Shown piece after piece: positions 46,531 to 56,990 of a stretch of 64,000 bases of DNA. This DNA comes from Thamnidium elegans. Its lineage: Eukaryota > Mucoromycota > Mucoromycetes > Mucorales > Mucoraceae. The translations under genes and the position numbers were made by a program. Below the pieces are notes generated by a model. It was not told where the DNA came from and ran no database searches. It saw only the letters and a program-made list of their open reading frames with translations. Every line of letters begins with the position of its first letter. Position 1 is the first letter of the stretch. The DNA lies in assembly GCA_025201345.1 (NCBI GenBank), contig JAIXMG010000003.1, forward strand, positions 62,001 through 126,000. Reading direction: 5' to 3'.

Positions 46531-48392
46531 TTAAGGTTCCAAACGCTTAGGATCACGGGGGAACAAACTAGAACGACGAATGTTACCGAGACCAAGGAAA
46601 AGCATAACAATACGTTCTAAACCGAAACCGCCACCAGCATGAGGAGGAGCACCGATCTTAAAAGCATCAATATAAGGTTGAATGGTAGAGATATCAACTT
46701 CATGAACCTTTGCACGTTCAGTCAAGAAATCAGCATCATGGATACGTTGAGCACCAGATAAAATTTCCTCACCACGCAAGAAGAAATCATAAGAATTGGA
46801 GTAACCAGGGTTTGCAGGATCGGGCATAGTATAGAAAGGACGAATGGCCAAGGGGAACTTATCAAGAACATAGAAATCAGTGTGATACTTTTCCTTGACG
46901 AGCTTACCCAAGAACTTTTCGTTAGCAGTACTTAAATCATCGAAATCTCCAACTTCAACACCAGCTTCACGCAACATCTTGACACCTTCAGAGAAAGGAA
47001 GACGAAGGGTCTTGGGCAAGAATTCAAAGTCCTCAAATTCATATTGCTTCTTAATAATTTCAATTTCGTTAGCGAAACGAGACTTGAGGTTAGTCAACAA
47101 GAAAACGATAAGATCTTCTAAAACTTCCAAGACTTCATGATAATGTTCGTTGAAGGCCATCTCCATATCGAGACCCATGAATTCAGTCATATGACGATGA
47201 GTGTTGGAATCCTCAGCACGGAAAACGGGTGCAATTTCAAATACCTTACCGAAATCAGCAGCAATACACATTTGCTTGTAAAGTTGAGGGGATTGAGCTA
47301 AGAAAGCGTTGGTCTTGAAGTAGTTGACCTTGAAGACGTTAGATCCACCTTCGGAGGCAGCACTAATCAACTTGGGTGTATGGATTTCCATAAAACCACG
47401 TTCAGTTAAAAATTCTCTGAACAATAAACAAACAGCAGATTGCATACGGAAAATAGCGTGGTTGGTGGTAGTACGAAGATCGAGGACACGGTTATTGAGA
47501 CGAGTATCGAGGTTAACACGAACAAGTTGAGGGTCTTCTTCATAAGCAGATTCAGGGCGACTGGCGTCATCCAAGGAGAAGGCAAGACGAGCATTGACTT
47601 CAGAAACAACATGGATCTTTTCAATGGCAAGTTCGGCACAAGTAACTGTACAACTCTTGACTTCTTCAACGGGCTTGACAATCTTACCTTGAACTAAAAC
47701 AATAGATTCGGGAGAGATACCGACACAGTACTTGACCATTTGCTTGGAGATGGTACCTTCATCAACGGTAATAATACCTTGGATGGTAGAAACGTTTTGA
47801 CGGAAAACGAAGAAACACATCTTACCACCAGTAGCACGAGAAGTTTGGACACGGACACGGACAGTGACGGTTTCACCAGCGCGAGAAGCGTTGATAGTGT
47901 TAATATCCTCATATTTGGTATCTAACAACAAAATGACATAAATCAATATTGCTTCTCTCTAACACCTTATATCCTTTTTTTTTTTAACTTACCGGTACGA
48001 GTTTGAGATTGGTTCATGGGGAGCTTACCGTAACGATCAACGGAATAGTCCTAATGAATGAACTGGGTCAATTACCCTGTTTCGTAAAACCATAAATAAA
48101 AAACCCTCCCAAAAAAAAACTTACGATATTGGTAGCGTCTCTCTCAGCCTTCTCGGCAGCAATTTTAGCAGCAGTAGCGGCCTTTCTTTCAGCCTTCTCC
48201 TTATCCTTTTGAAGCTTCTTGAAGGCCTTCTTGGTAATAGGCTTTCCTTCATCACTACAAAACAATAGTTGAGTATTTTATTTCGTCTCGAAAAAGTGTT
48301 TTCTTTTTTTTTTATACGTATACATACTCAAAGAAAAGTTCTTCAATCTTTTGGGTGACTTCCTCGACGGGATCTTGAACAGGTGCAGACAT
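46531..48392 (-). CDS. DPS1: Cytosolic aspartyl-tRNA synthetase
   Basis: Four exons, 48392-48328, 48254-48125, 48050-47993 and 47921-46531, encode 547 residues. A Lys-rich N-terminal extension ([17 protein letters not shown]), typical of the eukaryotic cytosolic enzyme and used for tRNA binding, precedes the OB-fold anticodon-binding domain (about 80-190). The class II core has motif 1 around [12 protein letters not shown], motif 2 [15 protein letters not shown] and motif 3 [15 protein letters not shown], ending [15 protein letters not shown]. It charges tRNA-Asp with aspartate. All three introns lie before or at the border of the OB fold; the core is one exon with frequent C-ending codons. 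Confidence 0.96.
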
Positions 48393-48538
48393 TATTTATA
48401 TCTTCTTTTTTTTGTTTTGAAAAAAAAAAAAGAAAGGGTATTCAACGCGTGGTATTAAACAGTTTATATTGAAAAAAAATTATCAACTCAGTTAAAAAAA
48501 CGGTCACCGAGTCTAAACTGTTATGGATCACAGTTTTA

Positions 48539-48573
<35 letters not shown>

Positions 48574-49545
48574 AGAAACTCATAGAAAAAGGATACACTG
48601 GTAGAATATCAGGAACTAGTAATTATGTCTATCTTTAACATAGGGAAATATTTTACTTTCAGCTTTTTGCTAGGAAATTGTAATCATTGTTTCTGTCAAA
48701 AATTGTAAGGTATAGACAGGTTTTTCTATTATATTTTGACTTAAAAAAACTAGGAATCATGCGACCGTGAGTCATATACGGTCATTATGTATAAGCTCAA
48801 AGGAAAAAATGAGTAGTCATAGAGAGTAAGATTTACTAAACTTGAGAAATAGTATATGACTTTAGACTTGTCTGGAAACAAAGCCCGCATAGTTTCACAT
48901 ATTTTTTTGAATATACAATTATCTCATTTATTTTACATCCCTTTTAGAAAAATAAAATAAAAAATTACTTCAAAAATAAATATGATAACTTACAATTAAT
49001 TAAAAGACTGAACGAGTTCACCGGTCGTGAAGGAGGGAGGACAGTCATCTGCAAGAAAACGAAAAATATTAAATTATATTTTTATTCGTTTTTTATAATT
49101 GGAAGAGGTTTAGCTGGTTAAGAAAATAAGTTTATCGAAAGCTTAGTGTTCGGTGTATTCTAATATATATTGTTTTTGAAAATTTAGTTGAAGTTTAAGA
49201 GTAGCATTAAGGGTGTTTTGCGCTTAGTATATTTTTTGATATTTTTGTTCAGAGTAACCCAGTATATCAATAGCATCAGGATTAACTAACTACAAACTTT
49301 CTTTTAACTCGAACTGTGATATATGTAGTTACTGAAAAAGTAATATCCCAAGTATAATAATATTTTCCTTGCTTGTTAGATATTATAAAATGGATGAGAA
49401 AATTACAAAAAGCAGTACTTTTCTTTTCTTTTGATATTAATCTGCTTTTTCCTTCTTGCAAGACAAGGGCTTCGCATCATCCTTTAATATAACGAATATA
49501 TTTCATTTAGTTTTTTCGGCCTTCTTTGGGATTAATTCGGACTAC
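48393..49545. other. Gene-free stretch upstream of AspRS
   Basis: It includes an A run at 48542-48571, about 150 bp upstream of the AspRS start. A short AGAGTAACCCAG at 49251-49262 repeats the core of the inverted-repeat element that follows. No gene is recognised. Confidence 0.4.
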
Positions 49546-50423
49546 GGGGTGTGCATAGGGTAACCCAGGATTGGGTATCAAAATAGTCGTGTCAAAGTAA
49601 AAATAACATTTGTTTTCTTCTAATAACATACATATCAAACTTTTTAAAAGCTCGATGACTTTATTGCTTGCCCTCCAAAATCTAAAAAAAAAAAAGTTTT
49701 AATAAACATTAAAGATTATGCGTAAGAAATATGTTTGAATTGGCAAGTTCGGTCATTTGCGAACGACACATATTACTGTCAGGCTTGCGTGCTTCAAGAT
49801 AGGCAAGTTGTACGCCTCATATTTCAAGGGACAGGGCATCTCTTAGACCAGTTCCAAAATATAAAAAAGGAAGGCCTAAAATACGAGCTCGTCGCAATTC
49901 AATTCTTCCTATAAAGAACAATAAGGATGGCTCTTCAATGTCATTCCAAAAACTTTAATTTTAATATAGAATTTTATGTAACTCTATAAACATATTCGAA
50001 ATTTTGTATTTCTTAAGCGAAATATGTGTAAGAAATACTTTTATTTTTTTTGAGTAATGTCCAAACTAGGGTTTTTTTTTTTAGGGATAACTAGTTAACA
50101 TAGAGGATAAAAACTTGGTGTTGAAGAGCATCTATACATTGTACATATTCTTTTTACGGACTTAATTTATGTTTGATTTTTAAAGGATAATAAGAATATT
50201 AAATTTAACAGACTTTTAAAAGAGTTTTAAGTATTATATGGTGTATATAAGTAGTAAAATATAACATAAATTAAGTCAGGAATTTTGCTAGCAGTTTAGA
50301 TAGTGTTTGGCTTAATGATGTTTATATGAATATTGCTACGCGCAATCTGACAACACTCGGGCCACGGGTGCGTACGTAGGGGACTACAGTGTACTCCATC
50401 CTGGGTTACTCTGTACACCCTGT
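49546..50423. mobile_element. Candidate decayed element with imperfect terminal inverted repeats
   Basis: About 35 bp at 49546-49580 (GGGGTGTGCATAGGGTAACC and onward) recur inverted at 50391-50423, reading GGGTGTACAGAGTAACCCAG on the opposite strand with a few changes. The copies are 810 bp apart. Between them, around 49840-49960 on the plus strand, a Lys/Arg-rich frame includes KKGRPKIRARRNS, reminiscent of an AT-hook or transposase tail. No target duplication is clear, so the true ends are uncertain. Confidence 0.35.
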
Positions 50424-50953
50424 GGTCTCAAAGAGAAACGATAATGGAATATGACGTACGATAGTGGATTTCAAACCGATTTTTTTATATTTTTAAGCCT
50501 ATCACAGCGATAATAAATCCATTTAAGAATAATACTTTGCTTGGGAACAGTCAAAATACCACAAACTCATTTTATGTAATACAATGGAACACTAATAAAA
50601 ACAGTGGACAGTTATATTTACAGATCGGCTCGTTTAAATTTTTCCTTTTTTTTCATTATAGGAGGATTAATTATATGATATTATTCTATATTCAATTTAA
50701 AGATAATACTGGTTATCCATTTCGAAAATGTAACTTATACATTATTAAAAATTATGTTGATTTGTTAGCCTGAACGCTTTTTTTAAAGGGCGATATTGTG
50801 CGACAGAATAATTCGCTTAGCTACAACTAAGCATCTCATCATTCCATTATACAAATCAATAACTTTGTATATAAAAGGGCATCTTATTTTGATTTATTTT
50901 TATCATATTTAAAAATTCAAAAGAATTGCCTACCAAAAGAACTGTAATACAAA
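50424..50953. other. Upstream region of the 69-codon gene
   Basis: About 530 bp, A+T-rich. The frame at 50537-50773 is of low credibility. A TATA element is listed separately; nothing else is recognised. Confidence 0.4.
50868..50877 (+). promoter_or_regulatory. TATA box of the 69-codon gene
   Basis: TATATAAAAG lies 77 bp before the ATG at 50954. It is the clearest TATA-like element in this gene-poor part and supports the small downstream frame as a transcribed gene. Confidence 0.5.
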
Positions 50954-51163
50954 ATGGACACTACTGAATACCGTGACTTGGGAAGAGTTGAAATGTTGCG
51001 CAGAAGACTAGATCGATTGGATGGAGAAGATGATTCAGGCTTAATTTGTTGCTGTGGCGAATACGCTGGCGCATTCACTCAAGAAAGAGAACTAGAAAAA
51101 AGAAAATTGGACAGGGAATTTCAACTGGAATTGGCCAAACCTCTTCGAAGAATGCAAACCTAA
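50954..51163 (+). CDS. Small acidic/basic protein of 69 residues, unknown
   Basis: A single-exon frame that begins with AAAATGG, an acceptable fungal start context, 77 bp after a TATA box. The protein is highly charged and helical. A central GLICCCGEYAGAF holds three adjacent Cys, and the C-terminal half (QERELEKRKLDREFQLELAK) could form a coiled coil. I do not recognise it. The balanced composition and promoter context argue against a random frame. A metal or disulfide role of the Cys cluster is speculation. Confidence 0.5.
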   Translation: MDTTEYRDLGRVEMLRRRLDRLDGEDDSGLICCCGEYAGAFTQERELEKRKLDREFQLELAKPLRRMQT

Positions 51164-51508
51164 TAATTTAATACCCCTCCTCAGTATACGTATACATCCT
51201 AACTAATATTAATAATAATAAAAATCTAATTAAATTATTACCCTCTTGTGTATCTCTTTATTCAAAGTCGTATAGTTTTTAAGACGTATTTTTATGCTAT
51301 TTTGCTATAGAAGCAGCCTAGTTGTAATACTTTTACATATATAATAGAAAGTAATCAGGCTCGAAAGACTTCAGAATTTTCGTAATAAAAACAATGCTTG
51401 CTTTGGTAGAGGTAGAGCAAAAAGCAATTCTAGCTAAAACGTTTTATTTTCGGTTGTTTTTTTTTTAAAAAAAAAAAGATATAGGAGGGGGATGTCTGGT
51501 TATGTGCT
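51164..51508. other. Convergent intergenic region
   Basis: About 345 bp between the small gene and the tyrosine phosphatase gene. T and A runs occur near 51460-51478. No gene is seen. Confidence 0.4.
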
Positions 51509-52781
51509 CTATACACAAATGATCTTTCTAACACGATCACGAAGCTCAGGACCAAAGCCAATAACATCTAAATAACCTTCAACAGATCCATATTTGTCAG
51601 CAAGAAAGTTTAAGAAATCACGCATATTCTGTGTAATAAAAAGGATTAGTTTTTTTTTTTCGAAAAAAATAACAAGTAAAAACTTACAGATGCGGGCGCT
51701 TGTGCAAAGTCTTCTGATAATCCAGACTTTCTAACTTCTTCAAGCATTGCATCGTAGACAGGAGCTAAGCCCTTTTGTGTTTTTGTATAATCATTAACGA
51801 TAATATCTTGAGGAACACCGGCAATAGTCATGATCAAGGCAGAAACAATACCAGTTCTATCTTTGCCTTGAGTACAATGCACTTCAATAGGATAATTTTC
51901 TGGGTTAGCAAATACCATCATGGCAGCAAGAATTTCGCCTTGACAGTATGTAGCAAACTCTCTATACATTCTATTTACACCCATAGGTGACAAAACTTGT
52001 TGACCAACAACATATGCTGCCTTTCTACGTTGACAACATACCATAAGGTAGACCAAATAACTATATATACAATGTTTCATTAATAACCTATTAATTCCTC
52101 TTATATGGTATCTTACATTTTTAATCTGAGAGAACAAGAACCAAAAACACAATATCTTTGGAAGTTTTTGCCTGCAAAATCAACTTTATATTTTTTTCTG
52201 ATCAAGGTACCGTGTCCTGTTGTTTCGTATTTCTCGGATGTGTTGGGTTCAACCTTAGTTTTTTTTTCATCTGTCATAACTACAGAAGGAGTAATCTAAT
52301 GCAGTAAGATGATTAATTTCTACAAAACACAAAACAGGGAAATTTAAATACTTACTCCTTCAAGAGCACTGGTAGGAAAACTCTTATCGATAGGTAAACC
52401 CTCACGGCCTTCCATGCTATTTAAAAGAAAGAAAAATTAGTAACCATGTCAAGTAACAAATAACTAATTCCAAAACTTACCCAGTACGGAGATCGAGGAT
52501 GGTATTAATCTTGTGCATTTTAAGAAAAGCATCAACTTCTTCTTCGCTCATGTTGTCTAAAGTTGCTGAACGAAATACTAAACCTTCCTTGATATATCTA
52601 ATGAACGAGTAAATACTTTGAGCCTTTTTTGTTTTTTTTGTTTTTTTTTTACTTAGGACAGTTACTTTTTATTATCGGCATTCTCTGCAGAGGAAACACC
52701 CAAATCTCGGAAGTTCAATACACCAAAACTACCTTCTTCTTTATTATGATAGGCTTCCGCCATGGATCTACTTGCAGCCAT
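51509..52781 (-). CDS. Protein tyrosine phosphatase of the HCxxGKDRTG class
   Basis: Six exons, 52781-52666, 52597-52481, 52416-52356, 52295-52117, 52060-51688 and 51628-51509, encode 321 residues. The catalytic loop HCTQGKDRTG (Cys near residue 220) is that of the Y_phosphatase3-type family, found in bacteria and fungi; GKDR at this place is also shared with phosphoinositide-acting members. The start, with FGVLNFRDLG and VFRSATLDNMSEEE followed by ILDLRT, is typical of the same family, in which these residues open the fold. The fourth exon (about residues 99-157) is a less conserved insertion. Substrate unknown. There are alternative AG acceptors for exon 5; 52060 keeps the frame. Confidence 0.83.
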
Positions 52782-53699
52782 TTTTTTTTTTAAATATTTT
52801 ATAAAAGGGAAGAAGAAAGTAACTTACAAAAGTGAGTTGACAGAATCAAACATCAGTTTAAATTAGGCATAATATTTGAACACCGATCTCTTTTACCCAA
52901 TTTCGAACTAAAACCCCCGTCGCACTAGGATAAATTAGGTAGTACATAGAAAAAAGAAATCTCTAGGTGATGCATTTATTAGGTCATGTCTACTGGTTTA
53001 TTCTACCTTCCCAAAAACTTGCCTCTCACTAATGCGAAATTGAATATCACCAAAAAAATAGAGAAACATCTCATATGAAGTTCATATCCTTCTTTTGAAT
53101 AATAACATATATGTTCGGCCCGTCCGGATAATCTCCCTTAGAGTAACACCGCATTTAAGAAGTACGTTCTTATTACAAATATATTATATATATATAGATT
53201 TGATCTCTTCCAATTTTTTGAGACTGTGTAATACACTTTCAACTATATAATTCGTGTGGTACAACCATTCATAATTACAATTGTTGGTATACCGTAGCTG
53301 TTTAGAAACATAGAAGGATTTGACCCTTTTTTTTTCTGCGGGCTTCCGATGAATCGCTATTGTTCTTTTTACAGATCAAAATATATTGAAACCAATATGA
53401 GATAATAAGCTTGTGATCTTACATAACTTCTCCGCGAAGGTTGGCCCTCTTTTTTTTTTAGGTTGCAAGTTACACATCAAATAACACCTTGTATTCGATA
53501 GGTGTGATAGAAAAAAGTTTTATACTAGTTTTGTAACTCATTATCAGGTGTGAGAGTATTTATTCTTATCACAGGATTACCAATGCCGGCTAAATTTGAA
53601 TAATCTTTTTTTTTTTTTTTTTTTTTTTGAAGTAATGTGGGCAAAAGGTTTCATTTATTTTATATAGTTATCATATCCAAGAAAATTCTGGTACAAGCA
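52782..53699. other. Intergenic between the phosphatase gene and the transposon
   Basis: About 920 bp of A+T-rich DNA with T runs (one at about 53607-53628). The phosphatase promoter should be at the left end. No gene is recognised. Confidence 0.4.
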
Positions 53700-53701
53700 T
53701 A

Positions 53702-53862
53702 CAGGTTTTTAGTCTTAATTGGTACGCTTGATTTTTTTTTGGTACGACTCCAAAATAAATTTGGCACACTTTATTATTTTTTTGGCACACATTTTTTTAT
53801 TTTTGGTACGCTTTGAAAATAGAAGTTGGGACGAATTAAATTTTTTTTTGGGACAAAATGAC
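53702..53862 (+). repeat. Left terminal inverted repeat of the transposon
   Basis: About 160 bp. It pairs with 55273-55434 in inverse orientation, differing mainly in a few positions near the tip and in T-run lengths. It contains a series of GGTACG, GGCACAC and GGGAC boxes roughly every 20-30 bp, each preceded by a T run. Confidence 0.9.
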
Positions 53863-53946
53863 ATAAGTTTTTAGGCGTATTCCTTTTTCATTAACTTTAT
53901 ACCTCCAAGCGACTATTATATTATTGACGATGAGTCTGAAGAACAG

Positions 53947-55221
53947 ATGGAAGATGTAGCCTATGAATACGGCGACATCGAAAAGATCATTGACTTCGAT
54001 TTACCTACCGAAATTCCAAAAGTAGACACAACTATGGAGATCGACTCGCTTACGGAAAGCATAAGGACTATATCTATTGACGACGGTAGCAAGAAGTACA
54101 AGAAGTACACACCTGAGCAAGTGCGCATGTTCATACAAATAATGCAAGACGAAGGTACTACTGTACCTAAAACGGCAGTACGTTGTAACATTCCTCGACA
54201 AAGTGCTTACAGACTGCTCAAGGAATTCAACGGTAGCAACAGTATTGTATTGCCTGGTTTTACTCCGAAAGCCAAGAACAGAGGTACGAAAGAAAAGCTT
54301 TTCGGTCAGTATACCCTGTTTTTGATTGATTACCTTGACAACCACAAGTCTACAACATTTGGATTGGCCAAAGAAGCTCTTCTCAAGCAGTTTCCAGACT
54401 TAGAAGATATTTCTATTCCTTCTCTGTGGAAGCATGTAACAGTAAACTGTGCTTTTTCGTTAAAGAGAGCATCTTTATACAACGAAGAAAGGGACGCTGA
54501 ACGAACACTTCGCCTTCGTTGTGAGGTAGTAAGCAAATGGAAGGAAATTGGCGTCGACTTTAAAAAGAATTGCGTATTTGTGGGTGAAGCAGGCTTTAAT
54601 ACGCATATGATAAGAGGGCAAGCTTGGTCCAAAGTAGGAGAGCCAGCGAATGTTACTGTTCACAAGCAAAGAGGTGCTAATATCAGTATCGTTGGATGCA
54701 TTGCGTATTTTGGAACAGTCAATTTTTCAAAAGTAGAGCCTTTAACAAAGGCAGATGCAGAAAAGCTTGAACAAGAGTATGCGAACCCTGCCTCCAAAAA
54801 AAGAAAAGCAAAAGACCCTGAGAAGAAAAAGCTTTTGAAAAAGGGAACCACGGCATATCATATTGTCAAGTTTTTAGAAGCAACAATGGGCACACTTGAT
54901 AAGCACGACAAAAAAGGATTTTTCATAGTAATGGATAATTGTAGAATTCACCATTCTGCATTTGTTGTCGATGCTATTAATAAGAGAGGGTATAAACCTT
55001 TGTTCATGCCTCCTTACTCTCCTTTTTTAAACCCGATCGAAGAATGCTGGTCAAAAATAAAGAGCAATATCAAGAGAAACCCACTTGATAAAGCAGATAA
55101 TTTGACATCGCATCTTCCTGGAGCTTGCGGGTCTGTTACTGTTCAAGACTGCCAAGGTTGGATCAGACATGCTGAGACCTTCTGGGACAGGTGTATTAAC
55201 AAAGAAATAGGCTTAAGGTAA
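53947..55221 (+). CDS. Tc1/IS630-type transposase with Gly in place of the first catalytic Asp
   Basis: A single frame of 424 codons, the only gene of the element. The N-terminal part has a helix-turn-helix (TPEQVRMFIQIMQDEG, then VRCNIPRQSAYRLLKEF). The DDE domain should carry Asp, Asp and Glu. The second Asp is D330 (FIVMDNCRIHH) and the Glu is E365 (PPYSPFLNPIEECW), 34 residues apart as in DD34E enzymes. At the first site the family reads roughly hDEAGFN, but here it is FVGEAGFN: Gly213, codon GGT at 54583-54585, one transition from an Asp codon. The protein is therefore predicted to bind DNA but not to cut it. A Lys-rich insertion (about 284-299) lies between the first two sites. No earlier in-frame ATG exists. 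Confidence 0.92.
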   Translation: MEDVAYEYGDIEKIIDFDLPTEIPKVDTTMEIDSLTESIRTISIDDGSKKYKKYTPEQVRMFIQIMQDEGTTVPKTAVRCNIPRQSAYRLLKEFNGSNSIVLPGFTPKAKNRGTKEKLFGQYTLFLIDYLDNHKSTTFGLAKEALLKQFPDLEDISIPSLWKHVTVNCAFSLKRASLYNEERDAERTLRLRCEVVSKWKEIGVDFKKNCVFVGEAGFNTHMIRGQAWSKVGEPANVTVHKQRGANISIVGCIAYFGTVNFSKVEPLTKADAEKLEQEYANPASKKRKAKDPEKKKLLKKGTTAYHIVKFLEATMGTLDKHDKKGFFIVMDNCRIHHSAFVVDAINKRGYKPLFMPPYSPFLNPIEECWSKIKSNIKRNPLDKADNLTSHLPGACGSVTVQDCQGWIRHAETFWDRCINKEIGLR

Positions 55222-55272
55222 ATATTATCACTGTATGTTATCTTTTCCTACATATTTAATCCAAAATAAAAA

Positions 55273-55434
55273 TGTATTTTGTACCAAAAAAAAAAATTAA
55301 TTCATCCCAACTTCTATTTTCAAAGCGTACCAAAAATAAAAAAAAATGCGTGCCAAAAAAATAATAAAGTGTGCCAAATTTATTTTGGAGTCGTACCAAA
55401 AAAAAATTAAATTGTACCAAAGACTAAAAACCTG
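55273..55434 (-). repeat. Right terminal inverted repeat of the transposon
   Basis: The inverse counterpart of 53702-53862. The GGTACG and GGCACAC box series is kept in the same order from the tip inward. Confidence 0.9.
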
Positions 55435-56369
55435 TACTTAGTAAAGTGTAGCCATCACTACTCCGATACGACATGCTTGAGAGAAGTTTTGGTTCTTTTG
55501 ACTTGGTCATAAGTATTCCATCGAAGTTACAGACATCAACTACACTTACCAATTATTGTATCGAAACGTGTTACGCATGTATATAAAAAAAGAAGTTAGA
55601 AACTGTTGAAAGCGGAAGCTATTTCTCTCTTTTTACTCGAATTTTTCTTTTACTAAAAAAAAAAACTTTACAAATAATTGCACCTGATATCAATAAGGTC
55701 ATGATGCATAGCATTAGCCGTACTTTAATGCATACATTTACTATATTACAATGCGCGCCATTTGGTAAATTTACATGGGCGAAAGGAATAAAAAACGTGC
55801 AAAATCGGAAGGGTTCTTTTTTTTTTTCTAGAAAAAAAAAAGGGCCCGCATGTCATTTGTGGAAACTGTTAATTTAATTGAGCAACTGGGTATCTAAAAA
55901 AAAACGTAATGATCAATGCAAATCCTTTCAGTCGGACTTGGTTTGAACTAAGTTTTTTTATGCGAAATAATTTGGTTCAGAATAAATTGCTTATTGTCAG
56001 AGGCATCAAGAAATTTTTTTTTTGTAATTGTTTAAAGGCGTATTAGTCGATAGTAGCGTCACTAAAGAGGTAATTGGAGGCTTTTCGCACTAGAAAGAAG
56101 AAGTGGTTAGCTGCAAGCGTCTTATAATGTCCCATATTTTATATAATATATCCAGATAGAAACAAAAATTTGTTCAAATAAATGACAATCGAAATCGGGG
56201 GTAATGCTTACTTATTTATAAATTCTCGCTTATTGATGCTAAACAGATATTTCTGACCATCACTGATATCAAGAATCTCAGAAAAACTGACGCATATACC
56301 TTTCCCTTCGGTAGCAATCAAGTAATTACTTTATTTATATTTATCATAAAAAAAGGCGCATTGTATTTT
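55435..56369. other. Gene-free stretch right of the transposon
   Basis: About 930 bp of A+T-rich DNA with scattered A/T runs. No coding region or element end besides the transposon's TA duplication is recognised. Confidence 0.4.
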
Positions 56370-56990
56370 CAGAAGTTATCATCATCATCGTTTTCCTCAG
56401 CCGCCGTCGAAAAGTAGCCGAACTTATCAGAAATCTCGTTATTAAGAATTTGATTTTCTTTAATTATAATTCTTTTTTAACTTTTTCTTTCTCTTTTGGG
56501 CCCATTATTTCCAATAAAGTGTCTTCGTCTTCCTCCGCTATTGCTGAAGGGAAACCGATTTCAGCAGAAAGCTCCTTAACAAGAATTTGCATTTGCCTAA
56601 TTTGGATTCTTTTTCTAACTCTTTTTTCTTCTACCGCGAGCCTTCTTTCTATTATAGCGTCTTGAAAGTCATCATTATATTTATCTCTGGGAGTCTCCGC
56701 ATCCATATATTCAACTAATTATGTAGTAAAGCGGACTAAGGTAGGGCGATGGACAAAGTGTTTGCTGATAATATCGAATATAGCCTTGAAATTATCATAA
56801 GACTTTTCGTCACTTTTAGGATTGTAGTCAAAAGCACTTTTGATCAGTTAAGAATTTGATATCCGTTTCGACACAGGTAAACCAATAATCGGCTCGAATA
56901 GCATAAGTTTTTGTGTCTCTTTTACAGTGACTACAAAAACAGGGCTAATACCACGATGGGACAAGATGCATAATGACACAAGTTGAAAAT
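56370..56990 (-). pseudogene. Decayed coding relic with a Cys-pair motif
   Basis: Four consecutive open segments on the minus strand lie in changing frames. Near 56950-56860: CFCSHCKRDTKTYAIRADYW. Then near 56840-56715: DEKSYDNFKAIFDIISKHFV, ending in a stop. Then 56706-56464: MDAETPRDKYNDDF followed by a highly charged helix. Then 56460-56370: ENQILNNEISDKFGYF with an acidic end and stop. Each has protein-like composition and together they read as one gene with frameshifts and stops. The family is not recognised; an element-borne gene is possible. Confidence 0.4.

Larger units (their letters stand above)
53702..55434 (+). mobile_element. Tc1/mariner (DD34E) DNA transposon, structurally complete
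   Basis: This 1733-bp element begins CAGGTTTTTAGTCT and ends with the inverse AGACTAAAAACCTG. It is flanked by TA on both sides (53700-53701 and 55435-55436), the target duplication of the Tc1/mariner superfamily. Its terminal inverted repeats are about 160 bp and nearly identical, which suggests a recent insertion. One uninterrupted transposase frame (53947-55221) fills the interior. Confidence 0.9.

Noticed and set aside
50537..50773. Plus-strand frame of 78 codons
   Set aside because: Rich in Tyr, Ile, Asn and Phe as expected from random A/T DNA, with no motif and no promoter feature of its own.
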